A stretch of 64,000 nt of DNA from UBA11524 sp963642705. Its GTDB lineage: Bacteria > Bacillota > Clostridia > Christensenellales > Aristaeellaceae. The notes beneath the pieces were generated by a model. The model saw only the letters and a list, made by a program, of their open reading frames with translations. It was not told the DNA's origin and ran no database searches. Position numbers and translations under genes: made by a program. Shown here piece by piece: positions 41,900 to 52,996 of this stretch. Where the stretch lies: the NCBI GenBank assembly GCA_963642705.1, contig CAVIHU010000007.1, forward strand, positions 1-64,000, written 5' to 3'. Within the stretch, counting starts at the first letter, position 1. Each line of letters begins with the position of its first letter.

Positions 41900-44800
41900 T
41901 TAGTCGATTTTGATGCCGTAGAGGAAGCTTGTGTCCTTGCCGGTCGTACCAATGACGAGAATGTTCTGGTAAACCGCAGGCGATGCATCAATCGTGCCAT
42001 TGAGCTGCAGGGTATTGACCGTTTCGCCGGTCAGACCGTCAAGCAGCATCAGCACGCCGTCGCTTGTTGCCTGGATAATCCAGCCCTTGCCATCCTCGTT
42101 ATAGACGGCGACAGGGGAGGAATAGCTGTAGCTGCCGAGTGACTTTGTCCAGACAACCTTGCCTGTTTCTTTATTCAACGCAATCAGCACACCGCTCTGC
42201 GCTTCGGCACTCGAACCCATCAGCGACTGGCTGCCGGATTCTGTCAGGTAGGAGAGTGTGTAATAAACCAGATCATCCAGCTCATACTGACCGATGACAG
42301 GCGAAGCCATCGCGCCGGAAATGTAGTTCTTCTTCTTTGCGGCATTCACGGCGTACGACCAGTCCTCTTTGCCCGTCTGCGCGTTGTAGCGGCGAATGGT
42401 CACGTCGCCGTTCTTGGAGCGGTTGCACAGCGTATTCGCCGTGTACAGCCACAGATGACCGTCTTCATCGAAATCCAGCGCAATCGATGCCTTGACCGCG
42501 TCGCCTGTTTCGACCGCCCATACGGTGGACATGGTCGTTGTGTCGACGCAGCGCAGCACACCCTGCAGATCCGCATAGAACACATGGCTGCCGTACATCG
42601 CGATGGACGATTCCACCGCTACATATTCATCCTTCTGGTTCTTCGTGCGGCTCTTCATCATGGTCGTCGTCGGGTTGACGCTCAGCTTTGCGCTGTCGTC
42701 ATCGAGCTTCTGATAAGACGTATTCATGTGCACCGTATAGAGCATGCCGTTCGTGCCGGCAATGATGTACGTATCGCTGTTGCGGTCGTACAGTGCCGAG
42801 CCATCGAACGCGCCAACCTGGTAATACGCACGGTCTTTCTTGCTGCCGCCGTCCAGACCGTCAATCGTGAGGTTCTCCTTGTTTGTCAGCAGATCGTAGA
42901 AGTGCTGACCGATGTCACCCGTCTTTGTGGCGAGCTTACGCGCGTACTGCCCGACCGTCATCATCGGATACGCCAGCGCACTCAGGCTCGGCGTGGAACG
43001 AATCGGATAGCCGAGGTTGATCGGCTCGCGCGTCTGACTGCCGTCATCGAGGTCGAGGAAATAGATTTTGCCATCCAGACTGGCGGCGATGACTTCCTTG
43101 AGCGCGGTCTTGTCGCTCTTGCCGTCCAGCAGCGTCATGTCCTGACGTACCGTGCGTGCCCACTGCTCGATAACCGGCTGATTTCCCCAGGAGAAGCCGT
43201 AATATGTCCTGCTCTTGCCCTTCAGACTGCCTGTTTCGACCGTCCAGAGGACGGAAAGCTGCGAGGCATCATCAACGGTGCCGACAGCGGCATTCTGGCG
43301 GAAGGCGTTGCCGCGGTAGGTCAGCACGCCGATTTTGCGCGTCGTGTAGTCATCGCCCGCAGGCATGCTGATGACTTCATCTTCGGGACGCTCATAGTTC
43401 TCAACGGCCGTACGGCTGGTTCCCTGATAGACGACCGTGTTGGCAATCAGGGCAGGGTCAGCGCTTACGTCTGCCTCGAATACGAGCACGGGTGTCGGCG
43501 TGGCGGTCGGCACCTCGGTCGGCGCTTCGGTAGGCGCTTCCGTCGGCACCTCAGTAGGCGCTTCTGTCTCGACAACCTCGATGACAAGCGCCTTGTTATC
43601 CTCATCTTCCTCGGAAACAGGCGCGATATCCTCGGTTGGTGCAACGGTCGGCGTGAGCGTCGGCAACTCAGTGTTGGCAATCGTGATCATCGGAATCGGC
43701 GGCGTTGCAGTCGGCAACTCGGTAGGAATATCCGTCGGCTCAAGCGTCGGCGTTTCCGTCGGCGCATCCGTCACCACAACAACCGGCACTGCCGTCATGG
43801 TTTCCGCAGATGATGCGCTGACCGTCGGCTCAGGGTCGAGACCGGCGGTCAGTTCTTCGCCATCCACGTCAGTTGGATTGCTGCTTATCGTTGCTGTGTA
43901 ACTCGTCGGAAGCGTGGAAATAGTGGCCGGTTGGTTGCCGCCAAGGTTCATCGTCTGACGGAGCCCCGTCTTTACCCACGTTTCGTTTGAAAGGATTTCC
44001 GCCTCAATCGTGCCGGAATACTCTTCTGTTGTCGTGAGCGTGAAAATCCAGATGATCGTGTTATCGGAGTTGACCTGCATCATCAGCGTCGTTGTATCAA
44101 ACGCTGTCCCATCATCCGCCACCACGCGCACATCGGTCACGTTGCTGCTCGTTACGAGATTGAATGTGATCTGGTACGGTGAAACAGCGGACGTGATGGA
44201 CGCAGTGAAGCCCGATGCGGTCGGCTCGACCGTCTGCGTGCTGTCGCGGTTGAAAAGCGAATTCAGCGGCGTCATGACTGACTGCTTGATGGTGCCGAGC
44301 ACACCTGTGTCATCATCAGGCACGAGAATCAGCCCGAGGACGCACAGCGCGAGCACCATCACGATGATGACCACCGCCGTCAGGAGACCCTTGCCCTTCT
44401 TCGGCTCGTTCTCCTCATCGCAATCATCCTGCTCACGCATGATTTCCTGCTGCAGGTGCTGATTCCGCTCCTGCTCGTTCGGAGGCTGCACAGTCAGGCT
44501 TGTGCGCCTGATTGCCTCCTGTTGGCGCTGGGCAGGGGACTTGACGCTTTCCATGCCTTCCAGCTTCACCGGTCGGCGATTGACGCTTTTCGGCTGAGGC
44601 AGCCCCGTTTCAAGGGAACGGTTGCTCTGACTCTGACCGGGCTGCGGAATGCCCTGTGACGGGAAGTTGCGCCGCAGCGCGTTCGGGACAGGCGAAACCG
44701 TATTTCCCTGCTTCTGTTCATTCCTCTGCGCCGAAGAACGGATGGGAGGCATCGTCTGCGTAGCGGCGACATCAATGCCGGACGCATCAGACGATCCGGC

Positions 44801-45010
44801 CGCACCGGCCGCACCGGTCGCACCGGTCGCAACGGACATTCCGGACGCTCCGGATACAGGCACACTGCGTCCTGCTGTGCCGGATGCCGATGATGCGGCG
44901 CTTTCCTCCTGCTGATAAATAGCTGAACGGCGGCGGCGCGGCGCGGCTGTTTCCTGCGGGGATGCCGCGTCAGGCTGCATCGCCTGATTCTGATCATTCT
45001 TCTGATCCAA
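41900..45010 (-). CDS. Membrane-anchored PQQ-type beta-propeller protein with Pro/Thr/Glu-rich stalk
   Basis: This large protein of about 1,036 residues has four parts. The first 205 residues are a disordered, Gln/Ser/Ala-rich cytoplasmic tail with a GATGAAGAAG run. One membrane helix lies at about 209-230 (LLTAVVIIVMVLALCVLGLILV). Outside, a small Ig-like domain follows and then Thr/Glu/Pro-rich stalks at about 412-438 and 480-507, built of TEAP/TEVP repeats. The last 490 residues are a PQQ/Trp-docking beta-propeller (DGKIYFLDLDDGSQTRE, LIALNKETGKVVWTKSLG). I prefer the TTG start at 45010, with AAAGGAG ten bases upstream; an ATG at 45085 is possible. It may be a surface scaffold or sensor, but the function is unknown. 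Confidence 0.85.
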   Translation of the reverse strand: MDQKNDQNQAMQPDAASPQETAAPRRRRSAIYQQEESAASSASGTAGRSVPVSGASGMSVATGATGAAGAAGSSDASGIDVAATQTMPPIRSSAQRNEQKQGNTVSPVPNALRRNFPSQGIPQPGQSQSNRSLETGLPQPKSVNRRPVKLEGMESVKSPAQRQQEAIRRTSLTVQPPNEQERNQHLQQEIMREQDDCDEENEPKKGKGLLTAVVIIVMVLALCVLGLILVPDDDTGVLGTIKQSVMTPLNSLFNRDSTQTVEPTASGFTASITSAVSPYQITFNLVTSSNVTDVRVVADDGTAFDTTTLMMQVNSDNTIIWIFTLTTTEEYSGTIEAEILSNETWVKTGLRQTMNLGGNQPATISTLPTSYTATISSNPTDVDGEELTAGLDPEPTVSASSAETMTAVPVVVVTDAPTETPTLEPTDIPTELPTATPPIPMITIANTELPTLTPTVAPTEDIAPVSEEDEDNKALVIEVVETEAPTEVPTEAPTEAPTEVPTATPTPVLVFEADVSADPALIANTVVYQGTSRTAVENYERPEDEVISMPAGDDYTTRKIGVLTYRGNAFRQNAAVGTVDDASQLSVLWTVETGSLKGKSRTYYGFSWGNQPVIEQWARTVRQDMTLLDGKSDKTALKEVIAASLDGKIYFLDLDDGSQTREPINLGYPIRSTPSLSALAYPMMTVGQYARKLATKTGDIGQHFYDLLTNKENLTIDGLDGGSKKDRAYYQVGAFDGSALYDRNSDTYIIAGTNGMLYTVHMNTSYQKLDDDSAKLSVNPTTTMMKSRTKNQKDEYVAVESSIAMYGSHVFYADLQGVLRCVDTTTMSTVWAVETGDAVKASIALDFDEDGHLWLYTANTLCNRSKNGDVTIRRYNAQTGKEDWSYAVNAAKKKNYISGAMASPVIGQYELDDLVYYTLSYLTESGSQSLMGSSAEAQSGVLIALNKETGKVVWTKSLGSYSYSSPVAVYNEDGKGWIIQATSDGVLMLLDGLTGETVNTLQLNGTIDASPAVYQNILVIGTTGKDTSFLYGIKID
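43488..43567 (-). repeat. TEAP/TEVP-coding tandem repeat
   Basis: In-frame 12-base units, GTCGGCACCTC or GTAGGCGCTTC on the plus strand, repeat about six times and encode alternating Thr-Glu-Ala-Pro and Thr-Glu-Val-Pro. Such units can change copy number by slippage and would lengthen or shorten the stalk of the propeller protein. Confidence 0.7.
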
Positions 45011-45139
45011 GGCTGTTTTCTCCTTTGCTCCGTTAGTTGCGCTCAGGCATGAAATCATTATACCCCATTCTATCCGGAATCTCAAGCCCTGAACCGGCGC
45101 TAAATGTAAAAAAAGCGCCGCGTTCGATCAGAAACTGCC

Positions 45140-47638
<2,499 letters not shown>

Positions 47639-47653
47639 TCTATTTCCTCCGAT

Positions 47654-48652
47654 TTATGCCTGCTTGCCCAGCAGCTCACGGACGCGGTCAGCACGCGCCG
47701 CATCGAGTGCCGTGCCGCTCAGGCTTTCCTGTGCATAGATGCACAGATGCGCGTCCTGCGCCTCTTCAAGCAGCTGGTCGACCTGCCGAAGCGCGATCGG
47801 CAGCAACCCCATCGCCGCGCCCATGCGCAGGTTGCTGAATTGCTGGTAAAATTCGTTCTTCGGCAGCACACGTGCCTGCGTCAGGATGCCCCATGCGCGC
47901 CAGACCGTGTCCTCCGTTTCAACCCGGGAGGTGCTCAGCGCCTTTTCCTCAAGATGCTTCTCCATCGCTGTCAGCCGTTGACCGACTGTTTCGACGGTGG
48001 CAATCAGCTCCTGCTCCGTGCGGCCGAGCGTCACCTGATTGCTGATCTGGTAGATGTGTCCCAGCGCCTCGGCGCCCTCGCCGTATACGCCGCGAATCGT
48101 CAGTCCAACTTTCGCAACCATCTGCCCGATATCGCCCATCTGCTTGCCTCTTGTCAGCAGCGGAAGATGCAGCAGCTGCGATGCGCGCATGCCGGTGCCG
48201 GTGTTCGTCGGGAAAGCCGTCAGATAGCCGAGCTGCTGGTCAAAGGCGAATTCATTCTGCCGGGAAAGCGTGTCATCCGCCGAAAAGCATGCTGATGCCG
48301 CTGCAAGCAGATCGCTGCCTGTCCGAACGGCCTGAATGCGCAGGTGGTCGTCCTCATTGACCATGATGCTCATGCTGTTGTCGCGCCGGACGAACACGGC
48401 GGCAGTGTCCGGATTACGCAGCAGGTCGCGGCTGATGAGGTGGCTCTCCGCCATCGCACGGCGATTGACATCGCCGATGTCGCGCAGGCGGAGCAGGTCG
48501 TACTTTTTTTCCTCACCTGCCTGACGGATGGCGCTTGCTGTGCGCAGAATGCACGTTTCTGCCTGCTCCGGCCGGGAGGCGAGATCAAACGGCAAATCTT
48601 CGTAATTCCGTGCAAGGCGAACACGGGACGAAAGCACAATGTCAGACTGCAT
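47654..48652 (-). CDS. mcsB: McsB, protein arginine kinase
   Basis: McsB phosphorylates arginines to mark proteins for ClpCP. The 332 residues start with IVLSSRVRLARNYEDLPF, the phosphagen-kinase ATP-binding SSRVRLARN motif, and contain the core NEDDHLRIQ and FPTNTGTGMRAS. The C-terminal pArg-recognition region is present. Its start overlaps the mcsA stop by one base (TAATG). Confidence 0.96.
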   Translation of the reverse strand: MQSDIVLSSRVRLARNYEDLPFDLASRPEQAETCILRTASAIRQAGEEKKYDLLRLRDIGDVNRRAMAESHLISRDLLRNPDTAAVFVRRDNSMSIMVNEDDHLRIQAVRTGSDLLAAASACFSADDTLSRQNEFAFDQQLGYLTAFPTNTGTGMRASQLLHLPLLTRGKQMGDIGQMVAKVGLTIRGVYGEGAEALGHIYQISNQVTLGRTEQELIATVETVGQRLTAMEKHLEEKALSTSRVETEDTVWRAWGILTQARVLPKNEFYQQFSNLRMGAAMGLLPIALRQVDQLLEEAQDAHLCIYAQESLSGTALDAARADRVRELLGKQA

Positions 48653-49167
48653 TACGCTTCCTCCTTCCCCAGCAAGGCACGGATTCGGTCACGCAGCACA
48701 GCGGCGCGCTCATAATCCTCGGCAGTTACTGCCTGCTGGAGCTGCCGTGTCAGCTCATCCTGCTCATAGCGGGTGCGCTGTTCTGTTTCGGATTGCAGCG
48801 GCTTCCTGCCGGCGTGCTGCGTGCGCCCGTGAATCTGCAGCAGCATCGGCTGAAGCTGCGCTGCGAACGCCTGATAGCATCCCGGGCAGCCGAGACGCCC
48901 CGTCTTGACAAAGCGGCTGAGCGTCATGCGGCAGCGAGGGCAGGAAATGTCCGGCTGATTGTCCTCGACGCGTTCGCCATCCTCCGGCTCGCCGCGGTTG
49001 ATTGCATTGAGAATCGCATTCAGCAGCTTCTGCATGTTGCCGCTGGCGATGTTCATATTCATTTTTGCCATACAGTCCGCGCAGAGATGCCGCTGCGTCA
49101 CGGCTTCTCCCATCATGACGGAAATCGTATAGCTTGCTTCATTCTGATGGCATTCTTCGCAAAGCAT
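48652..49167 (-). CDS. mcsA: McsA, McsB activator with zinc motifs
   Basis: The 171-residue adaptor has a series of paired Cys: CEECHQNEA at the N-terminus, CADCMAKM, then CPRCRMTLSRF and GCPGCYQAF. These form zinc sites. A C-terminal UVR coiled coil (LTRQLQQAVTAEDYERAAVLRDRI) binds ClpC/McsB. It activates the arginine kinase McsB and helps control CtsR. It follows ctsR by 23 bases. Confidence 0.95.
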   Translation of the reverse strand: MLCEECHQNEASYTISVMMGEAVTQRHLCADCMAKMNMNIASGNMQKLLNAILNAINRGEPEDGERVEDNQPDISCPRCRMTLSRFVKTGRLGCPGCYQAFAAQLQPMLLQIHGRTQHAGRKPLQSETEQRTRYEQDELTRQLQQAVTAEDYERAAVLRDRIRALLGKEEA

Positions 49168-49190
49168 GGTGGTGAATCCCTCCCTTATGC

Positions 49191-49661
49191 TTACGTCCTG
49201 TTTTGTCTGGCAATGCTTGCCAGCATTGATTTGAAAATTCGGGCGCGCTGGGCGTTCTTCATATTGTCCGGAATCGGCAGGGAAAGCGCCTGATTGCTCA
49301 TGGCCGCACGCATCAGCAAGGCTTCCTGCGGACTGACCAGCTTCTGCTCCTGCAGCTGCTGGACAAGCCGAGAAGATTCCTCTTCGCCGATAGCATCGCC
49401 GATGCGTTCGTTAATCAGGTACATCAGCTGCTGCGAGCCGTTCTGCACGACACGCACAATACGGATATAGCCGCCGCCTCCCCGGCGCGATTCGATCAGA
49501 TAGCCGTGGTCGGGCGAAAAGCGCGTCGCGAGCACATAATTAATTTGGCTCGGCGCACAGCCGAAATATTCCGCCAGCTCATTACGCTTCAGCTCCACCT
49601 CCGGTTCGTTTTCTTCCAGAAGGGTCTTGATGAACCCCTCAATCGAGTCACTTAGTCGCAT
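49191..49661 (-). CDS. ctsR: CtsR, heat-shock repressor
   Basis: CtsR represses class III heat-shock genes (clp operons) until heat or arginine phosphorylation releases it. The 156-residue protein has the N-terminal winged helix (RNELAEYFGCAPSQINYVL) and the conserved glycine-rich wing RRGGGGYIRIVRV, which senses heat. It is the first gene of the ctsR-mcsA-mcsB-clpC operon and has its own operator 17 bases upstream. Confidence 0.97.
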   Translation of the reverse strand: MRLSDSIEGFIKTLLEENEPEVELKRNELAEYFGCAPSQINYVLATRFSPDHGYLIESRRGGGGYIRIVRVVQNGSQQLMYLINERIGDAIGEEESSRLVQQLQEQKLVSPQEALLMRAAMSNQALSLPIPDNMKNAQRARIFKSMLASIARQNRT

Positions 49662-49677
49662 GATGATCGCCTCAATT

Positions 49678-49694
49678 TCTGACTTTCTTTGACC
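49678..49694 (-). promoter_or_regulatory. CtsR operator
   Basis: On the minus strand the sequence reads GGTCAAAGAAAGTCAGA. It matches the CtsR heptad direct repeat (GGTCAAA-NNN-RGTCAAA type) with one change near the end. It lies between the promoter and the ctsR ATG, so the operon is autoregulated. Confidence 0.85.
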
Positions 49695-49701
49695 ATAAAC
49701 C

Positions 49702-49729
49702 AGTATATCATTTTTTAAAAAAAATGCAA
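49702..49729 (-). promoter_or_regulatory. Promoter of ctsR operon
   Basis: On the minus strand TTGCAT (49724-49729) and TATACT (49702-49707) are 16 bases apart with an A/T-only spacer core; the CtsR box follows directly. Confidence 0.75.
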
Positions 49730-49757
49730 GCCTAATTTTTGCATGCTTGCGCGAGCC

Positions 49758-50954
49758 TCATGCCCATGGCGTTCCTGCTTTGTGCCAGACCGGTAGTGAA
49801 AGCGTGTCCATCACAGCACGATGGAAGTGTTCATCCTTCTGGTGCACGTAGTTCACCGAGGAATACACTTTCGTCCCGTCCGGCCAATCGACGGCTCCCT
49901 GACCATCCGGCGCGAGACCGTAATCCGCATGGCATTTGCCTTCCTCCGGCAGCAGCACGGTCAGGCGGTTCAATACGCGGTTGCCAAGAAAGAGTGTGAA
50001 CACGCCCGTGCCGATGTCGATGGACATGTGGTGACCCGTAAAGCCGGCAAGCCCGATGGCCTCATCGCTCTCGTAGATGGGAATTTCACTGAAATACTGC
50101 ATCGGATGCTTCACATAGCAAAGAGCGCCGAGATACTGCTGATAGGTGCCGTCGGCGCGGCGACAGCCTGTCCGGTTGCGCGCCATTTCCCGCATGGTTG
50201 TTCTGCTGACGACCTTCTCCTGCAGCACCCCCTGACAGAACCGTACCAGGTCGCGCCGTGTCGAAAACAGCCCTGCATGACCAGCGCAGGCAGGGTAGAG
50301 CCGCGCCGCCTTCGGGTCGTGCGGCATACCGGGGGACGGTTCTGTCCGGACAATGTATTTGCCGCGCTCGATGCGGTGCTCACCCCTGTATGAAACGCAG
50401 TCAGCAAGTCGTTCGGCCGGCACCTGCAGATATGTTTCCTTCATGCCGAGCGGCGTTAATATGCGGCGTTGCAGGGCGGTGCTGTAATCCTCCTTCGCGG
50501 CGGATTCAATAATGCGGCTCATGACCATGGCGTGAATGTCCGAATAGGCGCGTCCTCTGATTGCACCGGGCTGAACGGCGTAGAGCTGCCGCCATGCCTG
50601 CGCTGCCGACGGCTGTGCATCGATTCTTTCCGGCGTTGTCAGGGCAATTTCAAACCCCAGCACCTGCGCGACGGAAACGCTGCCGAGATTCCGGAATTCC
50701 GGCGCATACTCTGCCACAGGGCGCGACAGATCCAGCAATCCCTCCTCGCACAGGCGCATTGTCAGCATGCCTGTGAACAGCTTTGTCAGGCTTGCCAGGT
50801 CAAACACGGCATTCTCTGTAAGCGCCCTGCCGGCTTCGTCCATCACGCCGCCGCTTTCATGAACGCAAAATCCTGCCCCTCCGCAGCTGACGGACAGGCA
50901 GGACATAATATGCGTTTCTTCCGTGAAAAAACGAACAGTATCCTGTAAGATCAT
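49758..50954 (-). CDS. Serine hydrolase of the beta-lactamase/EstB family
   Basis: This 398-residue enzyme has the class C beta-lactamase-like active-site motifs: Ser-x2-Lys in FDLASLTKLF and a Tyr dyad in GRAYSDIHAM. There is no signal peptide, so it is more likely an intracellular esterase or peptidase than an antibiotic-resistance enzyme. HMSIDIGTGVFTLFLGNRVL near the C-terminus fits the fold's last strand region. GAGGAAG precedes the ATG. It is 20 bases past the ProB-like gene and may share its transcript. Confidence 0.88.
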   Translation of the reverse strand: MILQDTVRFFTEETHIMSCLSVSCGGAGFCVHESGGVMDEAGRALTENAVFDLASLTKLFTGMLTMRLCEEGLLDLSRPVAEYAPEFRNLGSVSVAQVLGFEIALTTPERIDAQPSAAQAWRQLYAVQPGAIRGRAYSDIHAMVMSRIIESAAKEDYSTALQRRILTPLGMKETYLQVPAERLADCVSYRGEHRIERGKYIVRTEPSPGMPHDPKAARLYPACAGHAGLFSTRRDLVRFCQGVLQEKVVSRTTMREMARNRTGCRRADGTYQQYLGALCYVKHPMQYFSEIPIYESDEAIGLAGFTGHHMSIDIGTGVFTLFLGNRVLNRLTVLLPEEGKCHADYGLAPDGQGAVDWPDGTKVYSSVNYVHQKDEHFHRAVMDTLSLPVWHKAGTPWA

Positions 50955-50974
50955 TTGCTCTTCCTCATGATGAT

Positions 50975-51799
50975 TCAGTACAGCCCAATGCGCGTGCAGG
51001 GAACACGTCCTTCTGTCAGATCGCTGAGGTGATGACGGGCATGACCGATGATGACGGTCGTTCCCTGCCTTGCTGACTTCAACGCGTATTCGAGCTTTGC
51101 CTTTGCACCGTTCGCACCCTCACGCGATGCACCGACGCAGCTCTCCTGCAGCTGACGGATTTTCTCCTCAAGCGCCTCGGGCGTTGCCGCTGTCACCTCG
51201 CGGACAAGCGTCGATGCATCCTTGGGGTCGCGGTAGATACCCTCGGTAGACGTCATCAGCACAAGCATGCGCGCCTGCACGAGATTCGCGATGACCGCCG
51301 CTGTTTCATCATTATCGACACACTCGACGACCTGATTGCCGTTTTTGCGGCGGATGGCAAGTTCCATCTTGCGGTTTTCCTCATCGCTGACAGGGTCGTT
51401 GTAGTTGACAATCGGAATCGTCTTCTGCTGCGCGGCGCGAATCAGCAGATGCCGGATGTGCTCGCGCTTCTCCGGATCGTTGAAATGCGTATGTTCTACC
51501 AGCAGCTGCCGCACGCCGTACTCCTGTCGGATGAACTGACGGTAATTCTGCATCAGGATGCTCTGCCCCTGTGCGGCGTAATCCGCCTTGACCTCGTCAT
51601 CTGTGCCGCACAGCTCGCAGCCGGTGCGCTTGATGTAATCCAGCCGCCCGATTTCGGTTGCGCCGGATGTCACCCAGATCATGCCGGGCTTCAGCTCCGC
51701 ACCCAGCCGCGAAAAGATATTGTAGTCAATGTCCTGATCTTCTTTGCGGATCAGCGCCATCGAACCGATTTTGCCCACAAGCTCAAACTGGTATTTCAC
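50975..51799 (-). CDS. Amino acid kinase, glutamate 5-kinase-like
   Basis: The 274-residue protein follows the glutamate 5-kinase (ProB) plan: IWVTSGATEIGR, then the AAQGQSILMQNYRQFI element, PIVNYNDPVS, VDNDETAAVIANLV and MTSTEGIYRDPK. It lacks the PUA domain of full ProB. A Lys-rich gamma-phosphate site at the very N-terminus is less clear (ELVGKIGSMALI). Amino acid kinase family is firm; the substrate is not, and there is no proA next to it. It begins at a GTG after GGAGG. It follows shikimate kinase in the same direction. Confidence 0.8.
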   Translation of the reverse strand: MKYQFELVGKIGSMALIRKEDQDIDYNIFSRLGAELKPGMIWVTSGATEIGRLDYIKRTGCELCGTDDEVKADYAAQGQSILMQNYRQFIRQEYGVRQLLVEHTHFNDPEKREHIRHLLIRAAQQKTIPIVNYNDPVSDEENRKMELAIRRKNGNQVVECVDNDETAAVIANLVQARMLVLMTSTEGIYRDPKDASTLVREVTAATPEALEEKIRQLQESCVGASREGANGAKAKLEYALKSARQGTTVIIGHARHHLSDLTEGRVPCTRIGLY

Positions 51800-51834
51800 G
51801 CCTGATATCCTCCGATAACAGTTTTATGATTGCG

Positions 51835-52374
51835 TCAGCGCTTATCTTCGGCAACGTCCGAAATGTTGAACAGGTTCGTAATCAGCTTCTGCAGACCGAA
51901 CATGCCGGCCTGATAGCCATGGCTGTTGTCCAGCGTTACGTCCGCGGCACGGCGGTAGATATCGATGCGCTCGTGATAAAGCCGTTCCACCTCGCCCAGA
52001 CCTTTTTGCGCCAGCAGCGGACGGCGGTTCAGCTTGATGTCCCCCATGATTTCCTCCAGCGGACGGTTAATGAGCACGAGCACGCCCGAATTGCGCATGA
52101 TGGCCAGATTGATATCGCGCAGGACAAGTCCGCCCCCGGTGGATACGATGCTGCCCTGCTCACGCGTCAGCTCAATGAGCATGTTCGTTTCGGCATTGCG
52201 GAACGCCTGCTCGCCGTATTGCGCGAAGATGTCGGTCGTTGAGCAGCCAATAGACTGCTCAATGCGCTGGTCGATGTCGATAAAGGGCAGACCGAGGTTG
52301 TTCGCGACACGCCGCCCAAGCGAGCTTTTGCCGCTGCCCGGCATTCCGATGATGTATACATGACGGTTAAGCAT
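51835..52374 (-). CDS. aroK: Shikimate kinase
   Basis: AroK phosphorylates shikimate in the route to chorismate. The 179-residue protein starts MLNRHVYIIGMPGSGKSSLGR with the Walker A loop, then has FIDIDQRIEQ (shikimate and Mg site), STGGGLVLRD and the lid RRPLL. The start at 52374 overlaps the chorismate mutase end by eight bases, so the two aromatic genes are coupled. Confidence 0.93.
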   Translation of the reverse strand: MLNRHVYIIGMPGSGKSSLGRRVANNLGLPFIDIDQRIEQSIGCSTTDIFAQYGEQAFRNAETNMLIELTREQGSIVSTGGGLVLRDINLAIMRNSGVLVLINRPLEEIMGDIKLNRRPLLAQKGLGEVERLYHERIDIYRRAADVTLDNSHGYQAGMFGLQKLITNLFNISDVAEDKR

Positions 52375-52654
52375 GATGCGCCTCCCGAAGCAGCATCTCC
52401 TGCTCGCCGCGGCTCTGCGCCATGATTTCGCGGTACAGGGCACGTGTCGCATCCGCAAAGTCAGGATTATTGAGCATTTCTGCGCGGCTCCTGAGCACAG
52501 CCTCCTCTCGGCTCGCGTCAAGCACCGGCTTGCCCATTGCCAGCTTGACCTGCGCCACCTCCCTGCTCAGCATCATCCGGCGTTCATACAGCGCGACGAT
52601 CTGCCGGTCAATCTCATCCAGCTCCTGCCGAATCTCCGCAAGCTCCCGCATCAT
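52367..52654 (-). CDS. Chorismate mutase (AroQ class)
   Basis: This 95-residue helical protein matches the AroQ fold, which converts chorismate to prephenate. LAEIRQELDEIDRQIVALYERRM contains the first helix with its catalytic Arg, and the second helix carries EVAQVKLAMGKPVLD; SREEAVLRSRAEM closes the site. I start at 52654 after AAGGAAGGG; an ATG at 52678 lies further up. It is the first gene of the aroK operon. Confidence 0.88.
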   Translation of the reverse strand: MMRELAEIRQELDEIDRQIVALYERRMMLSREVAQVKLAMGKPVLDASREEAVLRSRAEMLNNPDFADATRALYREIMAQSRGEQEMLLREAHHA

Positions 52655-52699
52655 TTTGCCCTTCCTTGCTGACAGCACATGCTGCCTGATATAACATCA

Positions 52700-52728
52700 T
52701 TATAGCGTATTATGCGCCTGTTCGCAAG
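52700..52728 (-). promoter_or_regulatory. Promoter of chorismate mutase-aroK operon
   Basis: On the minus strand TTGCGA (52723-52728) and perfect TATAAT (52700-52705) are 17 bases apart. The rest of the 52655-52996 gap holds the galM promoter/operator and no gene that I can see. Confidence 0.82.
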
Positions 52729-52910
52729 CGTATTTTTCCGGTGAACCGTGATTTCGTTTCACTCCTGCGAGCTGCAAAAGCCTCTTCTTTCCCTATGAAA
52801 ATCGGGCTTGAACGTTTTGACGAACATGAAAGGATACGTCAGCAAGGCAACAAGCGCCCCATCCTTTGAAAAATCCTGAATCAGATATCTTCCGATTGCA
52901 AATATCATGC

Positions 52911-52947
52911 TTGCGAATTTGCTTTCGGTGATGTACAATAATCACCG
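52911..52947 (+). promoter_or_regulatory. galM promoter with overlapping palindrome
   Basis: TTGCGA (52911-52916) and TACAAT (52934-52939) are 17 bases apart. An inverted repeat CGGTGAT (52926-52932) / ATCACCG (52941-52947) frames the -10 box, where a repressor could bind. Confidence 0.7.
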
Positions 52948-52996
52948 GAAGCATTGCGCATTGTTAGAATGCGGCTGATTGAGGAGGATGCTATCG

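Noticed and set aside
43488..43567. CRISPR-like repeats
   Set aside because: The units are contiguous, in frame and coding for Thr-Glu-Ala/Val-Pro; there are no spacers or cas genes.
49758..50954. Antibiotic-resistance beta-lactamase
   Set aside because: SxxK and Tyr motifs are shared with esterases, and there is no signal peptide or resistance context.
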